From Athalassotoga sp049965695 (lineage in GTDB: Bacteria > Thermotogota > Thermotogae > Mesoaciditogales > Mesoaciditogaceae), in the NCBI RefSeq assembly GCF_049965695.1, contig NZ_JBMFWB010000030.1, positions 1 to 11,110 on the forward strand: a stretch of DNA of 11,110 bases. The letters run 5' to 3'. Positions 1 through 4,707 of this stretch are shown piece after piece; positions within the stretch are counted from its first letter, which is position 1; each line of letters opens with the position of its first letter. The notes beneath the pieces were generated by a model. The model was given only the letters and a program-made list of their open reading frames with translations, did not search any database and was not told the origin of the DNA. The translations under genes and the position numbers were made by a program.

Positions 1-107
1 GAATGTTCATTTAATTTAAGCGAAGGGCAGGATGCCTCCGAGATGGCCTCCGCAGCCTGCGAGGACCAGACATCGAGCGGGCGCCTGGCGGAGCCAATGA
101 TTTTCAT
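1..107 (-). other. GC-rich patch at left edge, possible 5' end of an unidentified ORF
   Basis: Bases about 20-98 are strikingly GC-rich compared with everything around them. On the minus strand an ATG at 107-105 opens a frame that stays open to the window edge and begins MKIIGSARRPLDVWSSQA. No ribosome binding site precedes this ATG, and the plus strand is also open across the patch, as is common in GC-rich DNA. Partial self-complementarity is visible (GGCCTCCGC near 46-54 against GCGGAGCC near 88-95), so a structured RNA is another possibility. I do not recognise a family. Coding status is unproven; what is certain is only the compositional break. Confidence 0.25.
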
Positions 108-171
108 ATTTAAAATTGGTCAAGTATACTTACTGAATATATTTCATCACTTTAGAAAGGAAATGTCAAGA

Positions 172-180
172 TGTTATAAT
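172..180 (+). promoter_or_regulatory. possible extended -10 promoter element
   Basis: The plus strand reads TGT TATAAT here, an extended -10 (TGn) motif, with only a poor -35 (TTTAGA at 151-156, 18-nt spacing). The surrounding ATGTTATAATAAA is identical to the -10 region of the Rpn gene promoter on the other strand. No plus-strand gene follows, only the IS-like hairpin, so this may be a relic or chance in AT-rich DNA. The rest of 108-190 shows nothing else I can name. Confidence 0.2.
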
Positions 181-194
181 AAACAAAAGAGCAA

Positions 195-247
195 TTCATC
201 TCACCACTTATAGAAGTGGGAGAATTCTTGCTTAAAAGGGCGTTAAA
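195..247 (-). mobile_element. IS200/IS605-like terminal hairpin, copy A (relic)
   Basis: This is one of three copies in the window of a roughly 55-bp sequence built around a hairpin (CCACTT-ATAG-AAGTGG here, extended by TCTC/GAGA with one bulged A), followed by the conserved block GAATTCTTGCTTAAAAG and GGCGTTAAA. The hairpin followed by a short TTCA/GTCA-like edge resembles the subterminal imperfect palindromes at the right end of IS200/IS605 elements, which also form the 3' scaffold of TnpB guide RNAs. No transposase or tnpB is present, so it is a relic or a minimal non-autonomous element. The hairpin edge points left, away from the Rpn/ATPase island. Strand is given by analogy with the right-end orientation. 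Confidence 0.5.
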
Positions 248-283
248 TATTTCAATACCGAAAATAATTCAGTATGTGCTCTC

Positions 284-322
284 CATTTCTTCGGCTCTGT
301 TAAAAAAGTGCATAACTTTTTC
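284..322 (-). pseudogene. 5' fragment of a second AAA ATPase gene
   Basis: Read on the minus strand, an ATG at 313-311 begins MHFFNRAEEM and reaches a stop four codons later. The intact ATPase starts MRFFNRTEET, so seven of the first ten residues match, and the DNA matches well through AAAAAGT-ATG and AACAGAGCCGAAGAA. The fragment sits directly behind the Rpn gene stop and shares the upstream 40-bp junction repeat with the intact ATPase. It lacks that gene's -10 box, palindrome and ribosome binding site: the GAGGTG of the intact copy is missing five bases here. Homology fades by about 284; bases 248-283 are unassigned. It is not expected to be expressed. Confidence 0.65.
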
Positions 323-362
323 TTGAATGGATAAATGTCAATAAGGATGATTATAAAATTTT
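323..362. repeat. 40-bp direct repeat, left copy (Rpn-ATPase junction)
   Basis: The 40 bases here are identical, base for base, to 2736-2775 in the same orientation. On the minus strand they contain the last codons of the Rpn gene (ending ATTTTATAA), its stop, and TTGACA, which serves as the -35 of the ATPase promoter in the right copy. A shared gene-end plus intergenic sequence at both places indicates duplication of an Rpn-ATPase junction rather than a promoter motif that arose twice. Confidence 0.85.
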
Positions 363-659
363 TTTCAGTTCTTCTAAATCTATATCGAAAATGTGAGAAA
401 TTATGTAGTCCAACACCGCTGGATCAGCATTTTGAATTTTGCCCTTCAACTCTTTTGTGTATTTGTCTTTGAACTTGGCTATCAGCAATTTGGCTGCGTA
501 ATCTTTCATTGCCTGAAGTTTTCCTTCCTCGATGCCTTGCTGTAATCCTTGCTGTAATCCTTGCTGTAATCCTTGCTGTAACCCTTGCTGAAGTCCTTGT
601 TGGAGTCCTTGCTCTATTGCTTCTTTTCTTTCTTTTTCGAAAATATCGACGCTGTACAT
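351..659 (-). CDS. predicted nested C-terminal Rpn product (internal start, antitoxin-like)
   Basis: Inside the Rpn gene, a perfect AAGGAGG (675-669) stands nine bases ahead of an in-frame ATG at 659-657 (Met204). Translation from here would give a 102-aa protein, MYSVDIFEKERK onward, made of the GLQQ repeats and the C-terminal domain without the nuclease core. In enterobacterial RpnA an intragenic small protein of exactly this kind binds and inhibits the full-length toxic nuclease; I infer the same role here. This internal Shine-Dalgarno is stronger than the one at the gene's own start. The same 30 bases, with the site and the ATG, also survive at 2780-2809. No internal promoter is obvious, so expression would be by internal initiation on the full mRNA. 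Confidence 0.5.
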   Translation of the reverse strand: MYSVDIFEKERKEAIEQGLQQGLQQGLQQGLQQGLQQGLQQGIEEGKLQAMKDYAAKLLIAKFKDKYTKELKGKIQNADPAVLDYIISHIFDIDLEELKKIL

Positions 660-1268
660 CTTGACCAGCCTCCTTTTTAATTCCTCTATAAAACTTCTTT
701 CGTAAACCGTTGCGGTTATAACAAGCGTGGACGTTAGCACATCGTCTCTTAGATTCACATCTACATTCATCTTTGCTTCTTCATCTATCAATTCTGTTAT
801 CAACTCTTTATTGCAATTTTTCATCAAAGGCATTAAAATCATTTCAATCATATTCCCAGACTTCATTTTTGCGTGCTCTACAATGGCATTTGAATCCATC
901 TGTGAAACTTTTATAAAACCCGGCTCGAATTTCACCATCTCATTTTGAATTATCTGTTTTGGCACATCCGACCTACCAAGATATATGACGTATGTTTTTA
1001 CTGGCACCTTAAACTGTCTGGTTAAAAGCGCATTGTAAACAAAGAATCTGTTGAGATCATCGGGCGTCATTTCCTGTTGAAATTCAACATGAACAATCTC
1101 TTTATCTGCCTTCAGAACAAAGTCGGCGTGAAAATCAGATATTCTTACATCTTTTATTTCTTCAGAAAGATTTTCAACATCATTAACGTCATTTATGCCG
1201 ATGAATTTTGCTATTTCATAAGGAGAAATATGAGAAAAATATTTCAAAATCACATCTTTGTACGCCAT
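351..1268 (-). CDS. Rpn-family PD-(D/E)XK nuclease / putative transposase-like protein
   Basis: The predicted 305-aa protein matches the layout of the Rpn (YhgA-like, PDDEXK_2) family: recombination-promoting DNA endonucleases, several of which act in phage defence. Residues about 40-66 hold the probable catalytic core, with D49 in the HADFVL strand and E62-x-Q64 in HVEFQQE, an E-x-Q variant of the PD-(D/E)XK motif. Residues 220-245 are six GLQQ repeats forming a likely coiled linker, followed by a charged helical C-terminal domain (about 246-305). The ATG at 1268 is preceded by AAGGA at good spacing, and an extended -10 promoter lies just upstream. There is no transposase-type DDE motif and no terminal repeat pair of its own. 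Family assignment comes from motif and architecture only; target and trigger are unknown. A strong internal start at codon 204 is listed separately. Confidence 0.8.
   Translation of the reverse strand: MAYKDVILKYFSHISPYEIAKFIGINDVNDVENLSEEIKDVRISDFHADFVLKADKEIVHVEFQQEMTPDDLNRFFVYNALLTRQFKVPVKTYVIYLGRSDVPKQIIQNEMVKFEPGFIKVSQMDSNAIVEHAKMKSGNMIEMILMPLMKNCNKELITELIDEEAKMNVDVNLRDDVLTSTLVITATVYERSFIEELKRRLVKMYSVDIFEKERKEAIEQGLQQGLQQGLQQGLQQGLQQGLQQGIEEGKLQAMKDYAAKLLIAKFKDKYTKELKGKIQNADPAVLDYIISHIFDIDLEELKKIL
537..608 (-). repeat. six tandem 12-bp units encoding GLQQ
   Basis: On the plus strand the unit is TTGCTGTAATCC. Units at 537, 549 and 561 are identical; those at 573, 585 and 597 carry one to several changes, and a degenerate remnant follows at 609. 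Each unit encodes four residues (GLQQ on the minus strand), so copy number can change by slippage without breaking the frame. Identity is highest towards the 3' end of the gene, which suggests recent expansion there. It falls inside the nested C-terminal product as well as the full protein. Confidence 0.9.
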
Positions 1269-1297
1269 AGATGTCCTTCTTCTTAAGACTTTACTTT

Positions 1298-1306
1298 ATT
1301 ATAACA
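1298..1306 (-). promoter_or_regulatory. extended -10 promoter of the Rpn gene
   Basis: The minus strand reads TGT TATAAT (1306-1298), a consensus extended -10. No good -35 lies upstream at 16-18 bases. Start of transcription would fall near 1291, leaving a leader of about 22 nt with AAGAAGGA as ribosome binding site before the ATG at 1268. It sits in the 56-bp gap behind the ATPase stop, so the Rpn gene may be transcribed independently of the ATPase. No terminator hairpin is visible between the two genes. Confidence 0.55.
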
Positions 1307-1324
1307 TTTTCAGTTTAAAATCAG

Positions 1325-2683
1325 TTAAATGACGTTGAATTCTTTGTTGACGATCTCTTCTATCATGTCAAGATCTATTTTTATTATTTCATCATCTTTG
1401 TTGGATTCAAAGCCAGATTTACTAACAAAAACAAGAATATGTTTTCTTTGATCTTTTATGAATTTACACTTTTGAATAAAATTGTTGAGATCTGATTCTG
1501 ATGTTTTTTTGTTTCTCCATTTACATTCGAAGATAATTAAAACATCTTTTGTTTCTCCAACTATATCAAACTCGTAAACTTTGCCATCAGGTGCCTTTAA
1601 CCAGTGTTTTCCAATGCTTTCCGGCATTACCGGAATAACGCCGTTCTTATAAAAAAATGGCATCAGAAATTTCACAACTTCTTCGAAAGTCCTTCCAATA
1701 ATTTCATTTATGTTTTTTATTGTGAAATCAAGCGCCGATTTAGGGTTAAATTCGATTGTGTCTTGATTTGAATATATGTATTTAAACCAGAAACTCAGAA
1801 AATTTCCCTTTATTTTGTATCTTGCGCCACGTTTTGACTTCGACAATTTATTTTCAACTTTTTCAACGATGTCATAATGGGTCATTAATTCGTTTATGTA
1901 TTTCATGGCTTTTGTTCTTTCCATCTTAGTCCTATCGCATATTTCTCCTATTTCTCTGTCAAAATATCCTATTCCTTCGAGCACCGCAAAATATCCCGGA
2001 TGTTCTGTACCAAATTCTCCTACAAGCAGATTTTTGCCCTCTTCTTTTAAAGGTGCAAAATTGCCAAAGAAAAGTTCTTCGATTAGGGTCTCAAAAGGTT
2101 TTTTACTTTCAAGGTACCAAAGGTATTTTGGAACTCCTCCAAGTATGGCATACCACGTGATTGTTTCTTCGAGAGTGTATCCAAAATTTTTCAACATTTC
2201 AAAGACTCCGAAAAAATTGAATTCTTTCAATTGAATCAAATATTCACTTCTGCCAAAAAGAGGCTCTTTTAGATCGAGAAAGATTTTCTTCATCATTCCC
2301 ACGTAAGACCCCGACAGTATCAGTAAAATATTCGACTCCGTACTATCCCAAACATTTTGTAGAATGGAAAAAATCGAAGGATCAACTCTAAGGAAATTTT
2401 GAAATTCGTCGATTATCACGATTCTTTTGGAATTCAAAAGATATTTAAAAAAAGCATCCCAGTTCTCAAAAGATCCATCAAAAATCCGTCTTGAGAAATC
2501 TTTAAGAAGAGTTTCAGATGATCTCGTATCGACAAAAAAATAATTCGCCTCGGGATAGGCATTTCTCAAAAGATATGTTTTACCAATCCTTCTTGGACCA
2601 TAAAGTACGATCATGTGCTTTCCATTTTGATCTTTGATTTTTTTCAGAAATGCCGTTTCTTCTGTTCTGTTGAAAAAGCGCAT
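1325..2683 (-). CDS. AAA-type ATPase with C-terminal PD-(D/E)XK-like (DUF234-type) domain
   Basis: With the chosen start the protein has 452 residues. The N-terminus MRFFNR is the usual opening of the archaeal-ATPase (ATPase_2) family. Walker A is GPRRIGKT at 29-36 (Lys35), Walker B RIVIIDEF at 87-94, and the sensor-1 strand LLILSGSY follows at about 120-127. A winged-helix-like stretch spans about 225-300. The C-terminal part contains YEFDIV (E371, D373) and IIFECKW (E386, K388), a PD-(D/E)XK-type active site as in DUF234. Together these suggest an ATP-driven nucleic-acid enzyme; the substrate is unknown. I chose ATG 2683 because GAGGTG lies eight bases upstream; a GTG at 2710 in the same frame lies inside the operator palindrome close to the predicted transcript start. 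Its neighbour is an Rpn-type nuclease, so two predicted nucleases are paired. Confidence 0.8.
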   Translation of the reverse strand: MRFFNRTEETAFLKKIKDQNGKHMIVLYGPRRIGKTYLLRNAYPEANYFFVDTRSSETLLKDFSRRIFDGSFENWDAFFKYLLNSKRIVIIDEFQNFLRVDPSIFSILQNVWDSTESNILLILSGSYVGMMKKIFLDLKEPLFGRSEYLIQLKEFNFFGVFEMLKNFGYTLEETITWYAILGGVPKYLWYLESKKPFETLIEELFFGNFAPLKEEGKNLLVGEFGTEHPGYFAVLEGIGYFDREIGEICDRTKMERTKAMKYINELMTHYDIVEKVENKLSKSKRGARYKIKGNFLSFWFKYIYSNQDTIEFNPKSALDFTIKNINEIIGRTFEEVVKFLMPFFYKNGVIPVMPESIGKHWLKAPDGKVYEFDIVGETKDVLIIFECKWRNKKTSESDLNNFIQKCKFIKDQRKHILVFVSKSGFESNKDDEIIKIDLDMIEEIVNKEFNVI

Positions 2684-2699
2684 GACTTTTTCACCTCTT

Positions 2700-2732
2700 G
2701 TATACTGCACAGTAACTTACTGTACAGTATAC
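2700..2732. promoter_or_regulatory. 33-bp palindromic operator over the ATPase promoter
   Basis: Two 16-bp arms, GTATACTGCACAGTAA and TTACTGTACAGTATAC, are inverted around a single central C, with one mismatch. The palindrome covers the -10 box, the predicted start of transcription and the leader of the ATPase gene, the position expected for a repressor-binding operator. At the RNA level it would also form a long stem just ahead of the ribosome binding site. The regulator is not identifiable in the window; the winged-helix-like part of the ATPase is a candidate by inference only. Confidence 0.7.
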
Positions 2733-2754
2733 AATTTGAATGGATAAATGTCAA
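2726..2754 (-). promoter_or_regulatory. promoter of the ATPase gene
   Basis: The minus strand reads TTGACA (2754-2749), a 17-bp spacer, then TATACT (2731-2726). This is a near-consensus sigma-70-type promoter. Transcription should begin near 2719, inside the palindrome, about 36 bases before the ATG at 2683. Confidence 0.75.
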
Positions 2755-2775
2755 TAAGGATGATTATAAAATTTT
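2736..2775. repeat. 40-bp direct repeat, right copy (Rpn-ATPase junction)
   Basis: Identical to 323-362. Here it lies between the Rpn fragment and the intact ATPase and supplies the TTGACA -35 box. The old Rpn stop (TAA) is present in it, although the deletion upstream has changed the reading frame. Confidence 0.85.
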
Positions 2776-2809
2776 CTTTGCTGTACATCTTGACCAGCCT
2801 CCTTTTTAA
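2776..2809 (-). pseudogene. internally deleted fragment of a second Rpn gene
   Basis: Bases 2780-2809 are identical to 651-680 within the intact Rpn gene (encoding KRRLVKMYS) and are followed on the minus strand by the end of an Rpn gene (AAAGAAAATTTTATAA). About 290 bp, corresponding to codons 207 to about 302 including the GLQQ repeats, are missing between the two parts. On its upstream side the fragment is joined directly to an IS200/IS605-like hairpin. What survives is the internal AAGGAGG plus ATG, which now opens a 23-codon frame ending inside the ATPase operator. I regard it as a deletion relic of a duplicated gene. Confidence 0.7.
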
Positions 2810-2862
2810 CGCTCTTTTAAGCAAGAATTCTCCCACTTCTATAAGTGGTGGGAGCATGTCAC
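2805..2862 (+). mobile_element. IS200/IS605-like terminal hairpin, copy B (relic)
   Basis: On the plus strand this reads TTTAACGCTCTTTTAAGC, then AAGAATTC, the hairpin CCACTT-CTAT-AAGTGG, and ends GGGAGCATGTCAC. It is inverted relative to copies A and C, so A and B flank the Rpn/ATPase island as an inverted pair with their hairpin edges outward. It begins only about seven bases beyond the MFS stop. As a transcript structure it has no following U-tract and is a poor intrinsic terminator. No transposase is attached. Confidence 0.55.
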
Positions 2863-2868
2863 TCGCAG

Positions 2869-4068
2869 TTATGCAGTCACGTTGCTGGAATGATTCCACA
2901 TGTACAGCATAAAAGGTATAGATGCGACCTCGAGGACAATTGAAAAGATGACAACGTACGATATCGAGATGTCGTAAAGTGCTCCCATGAGTGTGCTTCC
3001 AATAAGCCATGCACCACCGTAAAATATGTTGAAAAGTCCGTAAGCCTTTCCTCTCGAGTCAGCAGGAATGATGTCCGCGATCGATGCTCTGAGTACTGTG
3101 TCTTGGATGCCAAGCACTATTCCCCAAAGTATCATGCCGACTATGGCAAGCGCATAGCCAAACGAAAAGACAAGCGGTGTTACTGCGATTGCAAGCAAAG
3201 GAATCAAAAGCAAAGATTTAAAGCCAATTCTGTCATATACCCTGCCTATGATGAATGCGGCAAGTCCTTCAGTTCCCATTGCCACGGCAAAGATTATCGG
3301 TATCATGGCATCTGAAAGTATCTGATTTTTGCCAAAGTGGTAAGATATTATCATGAAATGGGCAAAACCCATCATGGTTAAGGTTACGAATATTGAATAG
3401 ATCCAGAATCTTTTGTTTAATTTGCCTGTATTTTCATGTTTCCGCTCTTTGGAGGCATCTTGTGGCGGATTGCTTTCTTCCATCTCGTAAGGTTTTGGAT
3501 AATGCCTCATCGAGACAAGAAGTATTATCATCGCTATAATCGCTGGAATAAGCATGAAAGTGTATCCAAGTTTATAATCGTTAGGCTTCAAAAACAAAAT
3601 CAGAGCGACAAACAACGGACCGATTATGGCTCCAATTTGGTCTATGACTTTGTGAAGGCCAAAACCTTTTCCTCTGCCAACTTCTTTGGTTGCAAAAGAA
3701 AGCATGACGTCTCTTGGCGGATTTTTGAAAGCCTTGCCAAATCTTTCTATTATTATGAGTAAAAACGCTATTTGCCAGTTCCAGGCAAGTGCCATCAAAG
3801 GAACGGCAAAAAGATTTATCGCATATCCAATTATCGTCAAAAGCCAGTAAGATTTTGTCCTGTCGACGACGTAGCCCGTTATGAATCTAAGTGCGTATCC
3901 GACGAATTCTCCGAGACCACCGGCAAGTCCAACGACAAGGGCGCTTGCGCCAAGCATTGACATAAATGGCCCGTTTATGCTTCTCGCCGATTCATGGGTC
4001 ATATCGGCAAAAAGGCTAACGAAACCAAGCAGAAGTATGAATATGATCGCTTTCTTTTTACTGTCCAT
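2869..4068 (-). CDS. major facilitator superfamily transporter
   Basis: The 399-aa protein has about 12 hydrophobic segments split by a charged central loop (about 188-220), the normal MFS size and layout. Family landmarks include LFADMTHESARSI (19-31) in and after helix 1, the motif-A-like VVDRTKSYW after helix 2 (67-75), ERFGKAFKNPPRD (108-120), and a second motif-A copy GRVYDRIGFK (275-284). This is a widespread MFS branch of unassigned substrate. The ATG at 4068 follows GGAGGT with four bases between. It lies 69 nt behind trpG on the same strand, making it the probable last cistron of the trp operon; export or uptake of an aromatic compound is a reasonable guess from context but nothing in the sequence proves it. 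The stop is followed at once by an IS-like hairpin. Confidence 0.85.
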   Translation of the reverse strand: MDSKKKAIIFILLLGFVSLFADMTHESARSINGPFMSMLGASALVVGLAGGLGEFVGYALRFITGYVVDRTKSYWLLTIIGYAINLFAVPLMALAWNWQIAFLLIIIERFGKAFKNPPRDVMLSFATKEVGRGKGFGLHKVIDQIGAIIGPLFVALILFLKPNDYKLGYTFMLIPAIIAMIILLVSMRHYPKPYEMEESNPPQDASKERKHENTGKLNKRFWIYSIFVTLTMMGFAHFMIISYHFGKNQILSDAMIPIIFAVAMGTEGLAAFIIGRVYDRIGFKSLLLIPLLAIAVTPLVFSFGYALAIVGMILWGIVLGIQDTVLRASIADIIPADSRGKAYGLFNIFYGGAWLIGSTLMGALYDISISYVVIFSIVLEVASIPFMLYMWNHSSNVTA

Positions 4069-4099
4069 CTCTACCTCCGTCGATAAGCATTCAGATTTT

Positions 4100-4105
4100 A
4101 TTATA
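4100..4105 (-). promoter_or_regulatory. possible internal -10 box ahead of the MFS gene
   Basis: The 69-nt gap between trpG and the MFS gene contains a perfect TATAAT on the minus strand, but no recognisable -35 at 16-18 bases and no TGn extension. It could give weak independent expression of the transporter. There is no terminator hairpin in the gap, so read-through from the trp operon is the likelier main source. Confidence 0.25.
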
Positions 4106-4137
4106 TACCAAGTTATGTTTAAAATCGAATGTCTATT

Positions 4138-4707
4138 TCAGAAATTGATCTTGGAAATAAAGTTTTCTATCATCTTTTTTCCATATTCTGTCATTATCGA
4201 CTCGGGATGAAATTGAAGACCGTAAACCGGATATGTTTTGTGACGTACGCCCATGACAAGGCCATCGTCCGTTTGGGCTGTTATGACAAGTGTTTTTGGA
4301 ATCGTCGATCTTTCGATTATTAAGGAATGATATCTCATGGCGATGAACGGATTTTTCACATTTTCAAAAATATAACGATTTTCGTGGATTATCTTTGATG
4401 TTTTTCCGTGCTTTATTTCAGGAGCATGTATTATTTTCCCTCCGTAAGCGTATCCTATTGCCTGATGGCCGAGACATATGCCTAAGATAGGAATATCTTT
4501 TATTCCTTTGATAAGATCAACGCATACACCAGCGTTTTCAGGTCGACCAGGTCCCGGAGATATGACTATTCTGTTGGGCTTCATTTCTTTTACCTGATCA
4601 ACCGTTATCTTGTCATTCCTAACGACTTTGACGTCCTTTTCGATTTCTCCTATGTACTGGTAGAGGTTATAAGTGAAAGAATCGTAGTTGTCTATCAAGA
4701 GTACCAT
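4138..4707 (-). CDS. trpG: anthranilate synthase glutaminase subunit (component II)
   Basis: This 189-aa protein supplies ammonia from glutamine to TrpE, allowing chorismate to become anthranilate in the first committed step to tryptophan. It is a class-I glutamine amidotransferase: LLIDNYDSFTYNL at the start, the oxyanion-loop region ISPGPGRPENAG (49-60), the nucleophile Cys78 in GICLGHQ, and the His167/Glu169 pair in LQFHPES. The length is that of a stand-alone TrpG, not a TrpGD fusion. Its ATG follows the trpE stop directly (TGA-ATG), and GGAGG lies eight bases upstream within the end of trpE. A paralogous PabA role is possible in principle, since such subunits can be shared, but the operon position argues for trpG. 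Confidence 0.95.
   Translation of the reverse strand: MVLLIDNYDSFTYNLYQYIGEIEKDVKVVRNDKITVDQVKEMKPNRIVISPGPGRPENAGVCVDLIKGIKDIPILGICLGHQAIGYAYGGKIIHAPEIKHGKTSKIIHENRYIFENVKNPFIAMRYHSLIIERSTIPKTLVITAQTDDGLVMGVRHKTYPVYGLQFHPESIMTEYGKKMIENFISKINF

Noticed and set aside
323..362. TTGACA in the left 40-bp repeat as an active promoter
   Set aside because: The -10 box and palindrome present in the right copy are missing and nothing intact lies downstream.
537..620. CRISPR-like or minisatellite array
   Set aside because: Units are 12 bp with no spacers and keep the Rpn reading frame; it is a protein repeat.
2684..2710. Upstream GTG start for the ATPase adding nine residues
   Set aside because: It lies inside the palindrome at about the transcript start and has no ribosome binding site, while ATG 2683 has GAGGTG and matches the family N-terminus MRFFNR.
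2815..2862. Intrinsic terminator behind the MFS gene
   Set aside because: The hairpin is followed by GAATTC rather than a U-tract, and the same sequence occurs at two other places with no gene end in that orientation; it fits a mobile-element end better.
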